Below, piece after piece: positions 1 to 7,793 of a stretch of DNA of 18,452 bases. Position numbers and translations under genes: made by a program. The notes under the pieces are model-generated. The model was given only the letters and a program-made list of their open reading frames with translations, was not told where the DNA came from and made no database searches. Where the stretch lies: contig NZ_JNIV01000091.1 of NCBI RefSeq assembly GCF_000701405.1, forward strand, positions 1 to 18,452. The letters are read 5' to 3'. The stretch is from Deinococcus marmoris DSM 12784. GTDB lineage: Bacteria > Deinococcota > Deinococci > Deinococcales > Deinococcaceae. The first letter of the stretch is position 1. Each line of letters begins with the position of its first letter.

Positions 1-87
1 ATGTATATCGCCGCTCTTAAAACTTCATACGAGGAATTACAAAGGCTGAGGCAGCAATCCGAGAATTTTCAAAACTCTGCCGCGTAA
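1..87 (+). CDS. C-terminal fragment of an unknown protein
   Basis: An open frame runs from the first base of the window to a TAA at 85-87 and encodes 28 residues. The sequence is hydrophilic and helix-forming, with E, Q and R rich stretches. It is most likely the end of a gene whose start lies outside the window, although the first codon is ATG and a tiny complete ORF cannot be excluded. A strong terminator follows 50 bp later, which fits the end of a transcription unit. The family is not recognised. Confidence 0.4.
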   Translation: MYIAALKTSYEELQRLRQQSENFQNSAA

Positions 88-139
88 GGTCAGCTAAGCT
101 CTCATTGCATAAAGGAGCCATAGCTGTACCCGGTGCAAG

Positions 140-169
140 AAAACCACCTTTCCGAGGGGTGGTTTTTTT
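140..169 (+). terminator. Rho-independent terminator
   Basis: A 9-bp perfect stem (AAAACCACC at 140-148 with GGTGGTTTT at 158-166) has a 9-nt loop and runs into a tract of seven T (163-169). This is a textbook intrinsic terminator for the gene ending at 87. Confidence 0.85.
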
Positions 170-563
170 CTTTGATATGAACTGTAGCACTCGCTATTCA
201 CTTAATGCAAGAGACCCGGCGCTCAAAAAACAAAGTTTGTAATTTCAGGGCGGCGTAGTTTTGCTTTAGCTACTCACTTGTGAATTGATGTTTGCCATTA
301 TTGGGAAGCGTGCGTCGTTTATAGCGTGTCAGTCGAGATATTTACCTGGTTTTTTCTGCTAAAAAAATTTAATATGGATGCAAAATCACATAGTGAGTCA
401 AAAAGATAAAGAATTGAATATTTTTTAAAAAATGCGGGATAATCAGAAGAATCCTAGTCTAATAGATTATTAAACCTGACAATTTAAAAATTTTCCAATT
501 ATGTAGAGAGTCACAATTCGATCTTTGCTTGGATCTACGCCCACCAAATGTTGCAGCAGGATG
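170..563. other. AT-rich intergenic stretch, no gene seen
   Basis: No convincing reading frame. The composition is much more AT-rich than the rest of the window, especially 350-490, which holds runs of A and T and the palindrome ATTTTTTAAAAAAT around 421-434. Minus-strand readthrough of the frameshifted transposase remnant crosses its right half, but that is not a gene. It may be an old promoter region or foreign DNA beside the IS remnant. Confidence 0.5.
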
Positions 564-969
564 TTCTCTAGGGTACAAAAGCGGCAAGGAGCTGGATAAA
601 ACTCGGCCCAGACGTTCTCTGTCAAAATCCCAGATCCCGCAATGCCCGCTGTAGCGCATCCAGGCCCCGACGGAACAGGCTCTTGGGTGGATAGCAATGC
701 GCCAACTTCTCTGCCGGTTCGCGGTCTTCCTCCTGTTCCCCCGTCAGACAGCACCACACAAAGGCCAGCACCACCACACCGAACAGAATGGTCATCCGTT
801 GGGTGTCCATGACATGGCTGTCTTCCAAATGAAATCCTCTGGATTTCATCGCCTGGTGCATTTTCACACCCCCACCGCAGGGCATAGCGCTTGATGGCCT
901 TCTCAGCCCGCCCATGATAGGCCAGATACAGAATATCGCCCTTGTGGTTTTTGCAAGCCAGCACGCGCA
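564..969 (-). mobile_element. IS4-family element, 3' remnant (copy A)
   Basis: The outer end carries the 18-bp terminal repeat TTCTCTAGGGTACAAAAG at 564-581, identical to the ends of the second copy at 4177 and 7784. Homology to that copy continues to about 969, where it stops abruptly against the peptidase gene. Only the last third of the element (about 400 of 1140 bp) remains. The other end and the first two thirds of the transposase gene are missing, so this copy cannot move by itself. Confidence 0.9.
568..969 (-). pseudogene. IS4-family transposase, 3' fragment with frameshift
   Basis: The minus strand encodes the C-terminal third of the same transposase as the copy at 4241-7780: first the [19 protein letters not shown] stretch, then [10 protein letters not shown] with the Y-R-E part of the IS4 YREK signature. 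Directly after the glutamate codon (863-865) two bases are missing relative to the other copy. The remainder ([10 protein letters not shown] to the C-terminus) therefore lies in another frame, ending at the TAG at 570-568 inside the terminal repeat. The 5' two thirds, with both catalytic aspartates, are absent. Confidence 0.9.
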
Positions 970-1503
970 TACTCAGCCTGCGCGCCCCTGCGCACACCCG
1001 CTTGGAACGTCGATCCGGGCCGCGTGCGCTTCAAGCCGCTGTTCCGCCGGATGTACGGCATAACTGCGGCGCAAGTGCAGAAGAGCCTGACCACCGTGAA
1101 ATGGTTCGGTCAACCTCTGAAAGTCACCCGGATCAACGGGGTAGACCGCAGTCTGCGGGCTATGGCGGCTGAACTGGAGCGGTCACCGGAATTCCAGCCG
1201 TTCGTGTCCCCGAGCGCAGGAACGTTCCTGTGGCGGACGATTGCGGGTACCCCGCGCCTGAGTGTTCACTCTTTTGGGGGGGCAATTGATCTGAACGTGG
1301 CCCGGTCGTCGTACTGGGCGTGGAATGGATGTCAGGAAGGACAGCGGGGCATCGTGTACCGCAACGCGTTCCCGTTGGCTCTCGTGCAGGTCTTTGAGCG
1401 GCATGGGTGGATCTGGGGCGGACGCTGGTACTACCACGACACCATGCATTTCGAGTACCGCCCCGAACTGACTGGAGCGGAGGCCTGCCAGCAGAGACCC
1501 TGA
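970..1503 (+). CDS. M15 family peptidase (D-Ala-D-Ala carboxypeptidase-like), N-terminally truncated
   Basis: A probable zinc peptidase acting on peptidoglycan peptides. The M15 motifs are complete: [12 protein letters not shown] (the SxHxxGxAxD zinc/catalytic motif) and, near the C-terminus, [15 protein letters not shown] with the last zinc-binding histidine. The open frame continues upstream of the first usable start (GTG 1024) through [14 protein letters not shown], which looks like genuine M15 sequence, but it ends where the IS remnant begins (969). The beginning of the gene, including any signal peptide or anchor, was therefore probably lost with the IS. A GTG start at 1024 would give 159 residues with an intact catalytic core. 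Whether it is expressed or secreted is doubtful. The HNH gene follows within 50 bp but is unrelated in function. Confidence 0.75.
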   Translation, partial: YSACAPLRTPAWNVDPGRVRFKPLFRRMYGITAAQVQKSLTTVKWFGQPLKVTRINGVDRSLRAMAAELERSPEFQPFVSPSAGTFLWRTIAGTPRLSVHSFGGAIDLNVARSSYWAWNGCQEGQRGIVYRNAFPLALVQVFERHGWIWGGRWYYHDTMHFEYRPELTGAEACQQRP

Positions 1504-1550
1504 GCGCAAACGAGATGGGATGGCGAGCCGCTGGAGCGTACTCTGTGCAT

Positions 1551-2492
1551 ATGCGGGTGTTCGTCGGGGTCACGGATGACCAATGGTTCGATTTTCTTGC
1601 CCGGCAGTCCAGGTGCGAAGAGGTGAACTTCTGGCGTCCCAGCGGTACGGGCTTTCAGGCCCTGGGTGAAGGCGAGCTGTTTCTCTTCAAGCTGCATGCG
1701 CCCCATCACTTCATCGTGGGCGGCGGTTTCTTCGCGCGGGCGCTGCAGTTGCCGATAAGCCTGGCCTGGGACTCTTTCGGCACTGCCAACGGCGTGGCTA
1801 ACCTCTCCGAGATGCGCCGCAAGATCGGGAAGTATCGTCGTGAACCGGAGGCGACGCTGGGCAATCCGCCCATTACCTGCCTGATGCTGGCCGAGCCGTT
1901 TTTCTTTCCCCGCGACGAGTGGATCCCCGTTCCAGCGAGCTTCAAGTCCAACATCGTGGTGGGCAAGGGCTATACCACAACAGACGAGGAGGGGCGCAGG
2001 TTATTCGACGCCGTCACGGCACGTTTACAGTCCAGGGCGCAGCCCTTAGCAGAGCAGGGGCCTGCCACGGTGGCGGCCGTGGAGACGCCCCGGTTCGGCG
2101 CACCGCAGATCGTACGGCCCCGACTGGGGCAGGGCACCTTCCGTGCCCTGGTGACCGAGGCCTACGGCCGCCGCTGCGCCGTCACCGGGGAGAAGACCCT
2201 TCCGGTGCTGGAAGCGGCGCACGTCCAGCCCTATGCCAGCGGCGGTCCCCATGAGGTCAGCAATGGGCTGCTGCTGCGCAGTGATCTGCACCGCCTGTAC
2301 GATCAGGGCTACATCACGGTTGAGCCGGACGAGCGCCGCCTTCTGGTCAGCCCCCGCATCCGCGAGGAATTCCAGAACGGACGGCACTACTACGCCCTGG
2401 AAGGACAGCGCATCGCGGACCCGCAGGAGAAATTTGCGCCTGTGACCCATCAGCGGCTGCTCTACCACGCCGAACACGTCTACCGTGCATGA
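1551..2492 (+). CDS. HNH endonuclease (HNH_2-like) with an N-terminal accessory domain
   Basis: About 313 residues. An N-terminal region (1-150) starts MRVFVGVTDDQWFDFLA and contains ELFLFKLH and FIVGGGFF. The C-terminal HNH nuclease (about 205-255) contains AYGRRCAVTG, EAAHVQPY, a central SNGLLLR asparagine and DLHRLYDQGY. This gives the His-Asn-His metal-dependent DNA-cleavage motif. The N-terminal region probably serves recognition, but I cannot name its fold. The start at ATG 1551 is chosen because it begins the conserved-looking N-terminus. In-frame upstream starts (ATG 1515, 1407) would overlap the peptidase or add unlikely sequence. The next gene overlaps the stop codon, so the two are translationally coupled. 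A restriction or defence role is inferred from the domain and the pairing. Confidence 0.8.
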   Translation: MRVFVGVTDDQWFDFLARQSRCEEVNFWRPSGTGFQALGEGELFLFKLHAPHHFIVGGGFFARALQLPISLAWDSFGTANGVANLSEMRRKIGKYRREPEATLGNPPITCLMLAEPFFFPRDEWIPVPASFKSNIVVGKGYTTTDEEGRRLFDAVTARLQSRAQPLAEQGPATVAAVETPRFGAPQIVRPRLGQGTFRALVTEAYGRRCAVTGEKTLPVLEAAHVQPYASGGPHEVSNGLLLRSDLHRLYDQGYITVEPDERRLLVSPRIREEFQNGRHYYALEGQRIADPQEKFAPVTHQRLLYHAEHVYRA

Positions 2493-3606
2493 GGGCCGCG
2501 AGGTGCTGGCCACGCTGCTGCGGCACGAGGCGAAATCCAACACCTACAAGTTCGCCCTGATCCGCGCCCTGAATGATCTCGCTCTGGACCATCCCTGGTT
2601 GCCGGAAGGAGACGTCGTCGTGCCGCTCCGCCGCGTGGCGGAGCGGTGGCTGGTCTCCTACTGGCCGTTCGTGGGTGAGCGGGAGATCCAGCAAGGGGCC
2701 AGATCCCGGCGAGACGGGGTCCTGCGTCAGGACATCAGCTTCCGGGCCGCCCTGACGCAGGTGCGTCTGGCCTGGGAAACCCTGCCCTATGCGCGCAGCC
2801 ATCCGGCGGACGGCGCACTCCTGCTGGCGGAGTATCAGGCGGGTCGTGGGCGACTCAGTCCGGAACTGCGCACCCTGACGCAGCAGGCCCTCGTTGCCAT
2901 CGCGCAGGCGGTGAAACAACCCGTCAAGTTCGCTGGGACGGGGGGCGTCCACAAAGTGTTTGGCCCCCTTGCTCCAGTGGCCACCTTGCCGGGGGTACCG
3001 CTCCCCGGCGCGCAGCCCGGCGAACTCGCCTTTGCCGTGCCTGCCACCCTGTGGCAGGCGCTGCAGGCGCTGTCCCTGTGGGTCGAGGCGCTGTGCCTTC
3101 AGCAGTGGAGTCTGTTCATTGAGCGCGTCGATCAGAGGCCCAGGGTCACCCGTGGAGAAACCTTCACCCTGCTGACGGCCACGCCAGACGCTCGGGTGCC
3201 GCTGACCTGGGAGCGCAACCAGGTGCGGTTGCTGCTGCTGGAGGGGACGCCACTCGCCTGTCCCTGGACAGGACACGTTCTCTGTGCCGACGCGTTCAAT
3301 CTCGACCACCTGATCCCGGTTTCCGTCCATCCCATCAATGAACTGTGGAACCTGGTGCCGAGTGATCCCCGGCACAACCAGCACGTCAAACGCGCCCGCA
3401 TTCCCGGAGAGGAGCGGCTGCGCCGGGCCTTGCCCATCCTGACGCAGACCTACGCGGCTTATACGGCTGCGCCGGGAATGGCCGTCAGTTTCCAGGAGGA
3501 TGTGCGGCAGCGGTTCGGAAGCGTTCTGCCCGCGCCGCACCTCGCTCAGGAAGTCATTCGGATCAGTGACGCTGTTGCCCAGGCCCGCAATGTTCCCCGC
3601 TACTGA
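2485..3606 (+). CDS. Second HNH endonuclease, coupled to the first
   Basis: About 373 residues from GTG 2485, which overlaps the upstream stop by 8 bp. The N-terminus (EVLATLLRHEAKSNTYKFAL, then IRALNDLALD) is helical and looks like a conserved head domain. The C-terminal HNH motif lies near residues 265-305: LDHLIPVSVHPINELWNLVP followed by DPRHNQHVK, with the expected D-H, N and H. A CPWTGHVLC pair of cysteines just before it could bind zinc. The middle (about 100-260) is not recognised. The GTG start is chosen because the conserved head begins there and because of the tight overlap. It is a likely partner of the upstream nuclease in a two-gene DNA-cleavage system. Its target is unknown. 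Confidence 0.75.
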   Translation: MHEGREVLATLLRHEAKSNTYKFALIRALNDLALDHPWLPEGDVVVPLRRVAERWLVSYWPFVGEREIQQGARSRRDGVLRQDISFRAALTQVRLAWETLPYARSHPADGALLLAEYQAGRGRLSPELRTLTQQALVAIAQAVKQPVKFAGTGGVHKVFGPLAPVATLPGVPLPGAQPGELAFAVPATLWQALQALSLWVEALCLQQWSLFIERVDQRPRVTRGETFTLLTATPDARVPLTWERNQVRLLLLEGTPLACPWTGHVLCADAFNLDHLIPVSVHPINELWNLVPSDPRHNQHVKRARIPGEERLRRALPILTQTYAAYTAAPGMAVSFQEDVRQRFGSVLPAPHLAQEVIRISDAVAQARNVPRY

Positions 3607-3906
3607 TTGAGGCTAAGTGATGGTTGCTGATCTGGCCTGCAATGGGTACAGGTGCCGATTCAAGGCGCTTGGCGAACTGTTCAGCATTTCCAGTAAGGCG
3701 ACCGATAAATGGGCGCTCACTGCTACGGTCAGCCTGTCCTGAGTGGTGCATTTTCCCCTACAGACGCGTGTTGACACGGCGCTGTTCTTCCGCACGAACA
3801 GCGAGTGATTGATGGATTGGTGCTCCTTGGATTGTGCGTGTTAGACACAGTCTGGCGCAGTCTGGAAGTGTTCAGGAATGAAGCGGGACCAGGATAACCT
3901 CGCTTG
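3607..3906. other. Intergenic stretch without a supported gene
   Basis: Only short frames are present, including a 40-residue plus-strand one (about 3618-3740) that I could not place in a family. An 8-bp perfect inverted repeat (CGCTGTTC 3780-3787, GAACAGCG 3796-3803) follows a TTGACA at 3771-3776, but no matching -10 box lies at a usable distance. The sequence separates the HNH pair from the nested mobile elements. Confidence 0.4.
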
Positions 3907-3930
3907 CCTTAGTTCGACTTTGTCCATTTT
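3907..3930 (+). repeat. Left terminal inverted repeat of the MITE-like element
   Basis: Contains TCGACTTTGTCCATTTT. It is the inverted partner of 7789-7812, with 2 mismatches over 24 bp. Confidence 0.7.
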
Positions 3931-4167
3931 GCATAGTGAGCCTGTTGGCTGGGCATCACCAGGTTCAGAGATGTGTCGCGGCTTGAAGAGAGGGATGTCC
4001 GCCTGGAGGCGCAGAACCAGGCTTCTGTTCGCGGCTGTCGGCGCAGTGTCCAGACGGAGAGAAGACGCCGCCGACTTTTGCGATGTGCTGGTCAGATGGA
4101 GACATGGCAAAAGTCACCCAGTAAAATCTCCCCTGCCTCCTGAACGCACTTTCTCGTGTTCCCCCAA

Positions 4168-4176
4168 TCTTAAAAT
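4168..4176 (+). repeat. Target site duplication of the IS4-family element, left copy
   Basis: TCTTAAAAT directly precedes the left IS end and recurs at 7785-7793 directly after the right end. The match can be extended to AATCTTAAAAT (11 bp) if the ends are placed 2 bp further in. Duplications of about 9-12 bp are usual for the IS4 family. Confidence 0.8.
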
Positions 4177-4240
4177 TTCTCTAGGGTACAAAAGTTGAGG
4201 GTAGACAGGAAAAGTCTGCTCCAGTACGGTGTTTTCTGCA

Positions 4241-5010
4241 ATGAAAGCCACCCAGAGCCGACGCCCACAGGATAACCTGTTTGACCTCCTCCGCCCTCAC
4301 TTTGGCCTTGATCCCCGTAGGCTGACTGTCTTGAGCGCCCTGATCCTTGCCCTCGTCGAAGCTCGAACCGTCGTCCTGTGGAAACTGCTGCCGATCATTC
4401 ACTTGGACGGGAGCGAAAACACTGTCTATAAGAGGCTCAAACGCTTTCTTCAGTTTGAGCTGGATCAGCTCCTGATCGCTCGCTTTGTCCTGTCCTTTCT
4501 CCAGGATCAGAAGCAGTTGCTTCTGATCCTGGATCGCACGAATTGGAAATGGGGCAAGCAACATCTGAACATTTTGATTTTGAGTGTCTCCTGGCGCACG
4601 TTTGCGCTCCCTCTCGCGTGGGTGTTGCTGCCGCACGGCGGCAATAGCAACACCACCACCCGAATTGCACTGGTCAAAAGTGTTCTTCCCCTTCTAGATG
4701 GCAAAAAACTGTCCTTGCTGGCAGACCGTGAATTCATCGGGCAGGACTGGTTTCAGACCTTGAAACGGTTGAACATCGCCCCATGTATTCGCCTGAAAGC
4801 GGACACACTGGTTGATGGGATACCCGTATGGGCGCTGTTCAAAAACCTTGAACCTAGCGAATATCGCTGCTGGTACAAACGCATGAAGATTTACGGCGTG
4901 AAGTTGCGCGTGCTGGCCCGCAAAAATCACAAGGGCGACATCCTGTATCTGGCCTATCACGGGCGGGCCGAGAAGGCCGTCAAGCGATACGCCCAAAGGT
5001 GGGGCTGTGA
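4241..5010 (+). pseudogene. IS4-family transposase, 5' part (residues 1-256)
   Basis: Encodes the first 256 residues and stops being homologous inside codon 257. The DDE catalytic residues seen are D98 in LLILDRTNW and D162 in LLADREFIG. The YREK signature begins with Y250 and R253 and should continue with E257 and K264, but the recombinase element interrupts at the first two bases of the glutamate codon (5009-5010). The frame then runs on for about 116 meaningless codons into antisense recombinase sequence. ATG 4241 is the preferred start; a GTG at 4229 is in frame. Joined to 7481-7780 it reconstructs a 355-residue transposase, a normal length for the family. Confidence 0.9.
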
Positions 5011-5029
5011 GACGGGCCAACACGACTAC
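5011..5029 (+). repeat. Left end inverted repeat / attachment-site arm of the recombinase element
   Basis: GACGGGCCAACACGACTAC pairs in inverted orientation with 7462-7480 at 14 of 19 positions; CCAACAC is the perfectly shared core. It is probably the recombinase binding arm. It directly abuts the stop codon region of the recombinase gene (5026-5028). Confidence 0.6.
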
Positions 5030-7200
5030 GGTGATACATCTCGAACCTCCAGTGTGTCCATCATCGAAGTGGCCTTGTCGATCCACCGACGGTGGCATCG
5101 AGCGCCTACAGGTTCAGCTCTCAAGGCTTGGAGTCGACGAACCTCAGCATCGTCCGCCCAGATGCGCCAGGTTCCACCACGTTCCAGTTGCTCGCCCTTC
5201 ACGACGGCCCGGCGGAGCCAGGTGTACAACGTCACGACTGGCATCTTCAGCGCCTGGGCGAGCCCATCGAGCGTCCACCAGTCCCCCGCTCGCGGGGGAC
5301 GCCTTGCAGGGACGGCACGTCCGTCCGTCCCCTTTGAAAACTGTAGTCCTAAACGTTGAGCGAGACTCCGAACCTGAGACACATTCCAGGTGGTCCGTCG
5401 CTTCGGTGGCCGCAACCCGGCCGCATTCAGTTCGTCAGTGACCTCCAGTACGGTTTTTCCTTGTGTCACCCCGGCACCCACCCGTTGACACACCTCCGCG
5501 TAGGTGCTGACCTGATCGAGCCGGGCCACTGGGCGGATCACCTGGCCTTCGGTCACGTGATCACCCTGCCATTCGATGCGCACATCCAACCGCTCATCGT
5601 TGGCATCTCCCCACAGGGTGATCCGCTGGATCACCAACCGCAGGATCTCCTTGCGGTCCTGCATGGTCGTGGTCGACGCCGACCATAACGCCGGCAAGGC
5701 CGTCGAAAGCGTTTGTACCTGACAGATCTCGTCGGTGGTCAGCTGCCGAGGTCGCAGCTGAACGTGGCGCTCGTACTCCTCCTTCAAGGTTCTTTCTGCC
5801 TCCAGAGCCTGCTCCCAGGCGCGTTCCAGGGAACGCGCGACGAGACGGTGCTCCGGTTCCACCCCCTGATACTGCCGGGCCGCACGCGCAGCCTCATACT
5901 GCGCCCGCTCCAGGCGGGCGTGCCAGTGCCGATCCAGTGCTTCGCGGTCCTGGTTCAAGGTCCTTTGCGCTTCCAACGAGAGCGCCACGCTGGCGGGCGT
6001 GAGGGCATCAAGCAGTTGAGTTGTGACCCAGCGGTCCACGGCTGCACCCGTGCAGCTGAAGCAGGGTGGGCCAGCGTAATCTGTGACGTGTCGCATGCAG
6101 CTGTAACGCACGGCTGATCCCGTGGGCGCGTTCGGGTAGGAAATCACCATCCGGTGTCCGCAGTGCCCACAGATCAGCAGTCCGCTGAGCAGCCCGGTGC
6201 CCCGTTTCGGGGCACCCGACAACGACGCGACATTGCGATTGGCAGCCATACGAGCGACATGTTCCTGGTACTGCTCCCAGCTGATGTAGGCAGGAACATG
6301 ATCTCTCAGCAGGACATGCCACTGGTTCGGCGGAAGCGTGACCCGTCCCGTCGAGCTTCGCCCAGCGAGCTTTTTCCGGGGGTCGGTCTGCCGCCGGCCA
6401 TACGCATACACTCCAGCGTACATCGGGTTGTGCAGCAGATTCTGCAGGGTCATTCGGTTCGGTCGGCGCCACGTCAACAGGCCACCACCGGCGCGCGTCC
6501 GCTCGCGGACGCCCAGCTGAACCTGATGTTCGACCAGATACTGGAGCAGCGCATGCAGCGTCCCCAACTCCTCGAATTTCCGGAAGATCAGCCGAATCAC
6601 CTGCTGCACCTGCTCGTCCGGATCCATCTGAATCTGACCGTAAGCGTCACGAATGTAGCCAGTCGGCGTGGGTGCACCCAGCGCCCCTCGGCGGGCTTTG
6701 TTGAGTTTGCCTTGGTGCATCCGGTTCTTGAGAATGTGCAGTTCCGCTTCGCTCATGGTGCCTTTCAGGCCGAGAAGCAGACGGTCGTTGTAATCAGCCG
6801 GGTTGTAGATCCCATCCGCATCCCCGATCAGCGTCTGGAACAGGGCGCACACCTCCAGAAGATGGTGCCAGTCGCGGTTAGAGCGGGCCAGACGGCTCAT
6901 CTCGATGCCAAGGATCAAACCGACGTGACCGAGGCTCACCTCGGTCACCAGACGGGTGAAGCCTGGACGACCAGTCGCTGTCGTTCCAGATTTGCCCTGG
7001 TCATCGTCGATGACCAGCACGCGGTCGGGGGCCCAGCCCAAGTCAGCGGCGTGGTGGACGAGCGCGTACTGCAACCGAGTGGATTCCTGATGGTGCTGAA
7101 GTTGGGCCAGCGTGGATTGGCGCACATAAACGATGGCGAGCCGATCGAGGTGGTTCACCTCGATCTTGTGATGGCGCCGCAGGTCAGTGAGCGCGGTCAT
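5026..7200 (-). CDS. Large serine recombinase with C-terminal HTH
   Basis: A 724-residue site-specific recombinase that cuts and rejoins DNA through a serine-DNA link. Domains in order: an N-terminal resolvase catalytic domain (about 20-165) with nucleophile S29 in VYVRQST and the [12 protein letters not shown] helix; a Recombinase domain (about 175-290) ending in [15 protein letters not shown]; a zinc ribbon (about 335-390) with CGHCGHRM and later cysteines; a long coiled coil (about 410-490). The C-terminal region holds [16 protein letters not shown] and then a helix-turn-helix starting [20 protein letters not shown] (about 640-685), resembling excisionase or MerR-type HTH domains. ATG 7200 is the start. 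The 3' end of the gene runs to within about 15 bp of the left element border, so the element is compact. The gene is intact and probably active. It lies antisense to the transposase it interrupts. Confidence 0.92.
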   Translation of the reverse strand: MTALTDLRRHHKIEVNHLDRLAIVYVRQSTLAQLQHHQESTRLQYALVHHAADLGWAPDRVLVIDDDQGKSGTTATGRPGFTRLVTEVSLGHVGLILGIEMSRLARSNRDWHHLLEVCALFQTLIGDADGIYNPADYNDRLLLGLKGTMSEAELHILKNRMHQGKLNKARRGALGAPTPTGYIRDAYGQIQMDPDEQVQQVIRLIFRKFEELGTLHALLQYLVEHQVQLGVRERTRAGGGLLTWRRPNRMTLQNLLHNPMYAGVYAYGRRQTDPRKKLAGRSSTGRVTLPPNQWHVLLRDHVPAYISWEQYQEHVARMAANRNVASLSGAPKRGTGLLSGLLICGHCGHRMVISYPNAPTGSAVRYSCMRHVTDYAGPPCFSCTGAAVDRWVTTQLLDALTPASVALSLEAQRTLNQDREALDRHWHARLERAQYEAARAARQYQGVEPEHRLVARSLERAWEQALEAERTLKEEYERHVQLRPRQLTTDEICQVQTLSTALPALWSASTTTMQDRKEILRLVIQRITLWGDANDERLDVRIEWQGDHVTEGQVIRPVARLDQVSTYAEVCQRVGAGVTQGKTVLEVTDELNAAGLRPPKRRTTWNVSQVRSLAQRLGLQFSKGTDGRAVPARRPPRAGDWWTLDGLAQALKMPVVTLYTWLRRAVVKGEQLERGGTWRIWADDAEVRRLQALRAEPVGARCHRRWIDKATSMMDTLEVRDVSP

Positions 7201-7429
7201 GAGGTTCCTGCGTCTTGTCCAGGTCGGTCAGGTCGGTCGACCGAAGTTGCCGTTCCAGCAGCCGAACCAGCGCTTGTAAGAGGCGCTGTTGACGTGCTGG
7301 GGACAAGCTCAGCCAGAGGGTCGGCGGGGGGGGAGATTGGGTCCGGGCATAAGTGACCGTCCTGTATAGGAGCCGCAGCTCCGCTGCGGTGGAGGAAGCG
7401 AGCGAGCCGAACGAGGCTGTCCACCCCAA
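7184..7429 (-). CDS. Small partner ORF of the serine recombinase element
   Basis: An 81-residue frame lies directly upstream of the recombinase gene and overlaps its start by 17 bp on the same strand. Its C-terminal half, TLWLSLSPARQQRLLQALVR then LLERQL, is a leucine- and arginine-rich amphipathic helix. This resembles the short proteins often encoded before recombinases of compact elements (general family impression, not a database match). The N-terminal 30 residues look less protein-like and a later start is possible. The close overlap suggests one transcript and a helper or regulatory role, but the function is unknown. Confidence 0.5.
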   Translation of the reverse strand: MGWTASFGSLASSTAAELRLLYRTVTYARTQSPPPPTLWLSLSPARQQRLLQALVRLLERQLRSTDLTDLDKTQEPHDRAH

Positions 7430-7461
7430 TGATAGGCCGTGTAGCTTCCATCTTTACAGCT

Positions 7462-7480
7462 GTACTGGTGTTGGGACGTG
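7462..7480 (-). repeat. Right end inverted repeat / attachment-site arm of the recombinase element
   Basis: Read on the minus strand it contains CCAACACCAGTAC, the partner of 5017-5029. It lies directly inside the GA border at 7481-7482. Confidence 0.6.
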
Positions 7481-7780
7481 GAAACGATGCATCAAGCGAT
7501 GAAATCCAGAGGATTTCATCTAGAAGACAGCCATGTCACGGACACCGGGCGAATGACCACCTTGTTCGGCGTGGTAGTGCTTGCCTTTGTGTGGTGCTGC
7601 CTGACCGGGGAACAGGAAGAGAGCCGCGAACCGACAGAGAAGTTGGCGCATGGCTACCCCCCCAAAAGTCTCTTCCGCCGGGGTCTAGATGCGTTACAGC
7701 GAGCTTTGCGAGACTTTGGATTCGGACAAAGAACGTCTGGGCCGAGCTTTACTCAGCTCCTGACTGCTTTTGTACCCTAG
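7481..7780 (+). pseudogene. IS4-family transposase, 3' part (residues 257-355)
   Basis: The frame resumes with the glutamate codon of the YREK motif (GAA 7481-7483), then [20 protein letters not shown], and contains K264 of the signature. It runs to a TAG at 7778-7780 inside the terminal repeat. It is separated from its 5' part by 2.47 kb and has no start of its own, although an internal ATG (7487) could initiate a meaningless C-terminal fragment. Confidence 0.9.
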
Positions 7781-7784
7781 AGAA

Positions 7785-7793
7785 TCTTAAAAT
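7785..7793 (+). repeat. Target site duplication of the IS4-family element, right copy
   Basis: TCTTAAAAT, identical to 4168-4176 on the other side of the IS. Confidence 0.8.

Larger units (their letters stand above)
5009..7482 (-). mobile_element. Large serine recombinase element (about 2.47 kb) inserted into the transposase gene
   Basis: The element carries the recombinase gene and a small upstream ORF and little else. Both borders show a GA dinucleotide (5009-5010 and 7481-7482), which fits a 2-bp crossover core. An ACG shared at 5012-5014 and 7484-7486 makes the exact core ambiguous by a few bases. Removing the insert restores the transposase frame as tgt-gaa-acg-atg (Cys-Glu-Thr-Met). 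The ends carry imperfect inverted repeats of about 19 bp. No long target duplication is seen, as expected for serine recombinases. Confidence 0.85.
4177..7784 (+). mobile_element. IS4-family insertion sequence (copy B), interrupted by a serine-recombinase element
   Basis: Perfect 18-bp terminal inverted repeats lie at 4177-4194 (TTCTCTAGGGTACAAAAG) and 7767-7784, flanked by a 9-bp direct repeat. Without the inserted recombinase element the IS would be about 1.14 kb with a single transposase gene. The stop codon of the transposase lies inside the right terminal repeat. It inserted just inside the right end of the MITE-like element. The same IS end is seen in the remnant at 564-581, so the family has been active here more than once. 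Confidence 0.9.

Noticed and set aside
2347..3540. Long minus-strand open frame (397 codons) opposite the HNH genes
   Set aside because: It is the antisense shadow of the second HNH gene, whose motifs are clear on the plus strand. Its protein is low-complexity and Gly/Arg/Gln-rich.
6154..7356. Long plus-strand frame (400 codons) across the recombinase gene
   Set aside because: Antisense of the serine recombinase, which has all expected domains. No protein features were seen in the plus frame.
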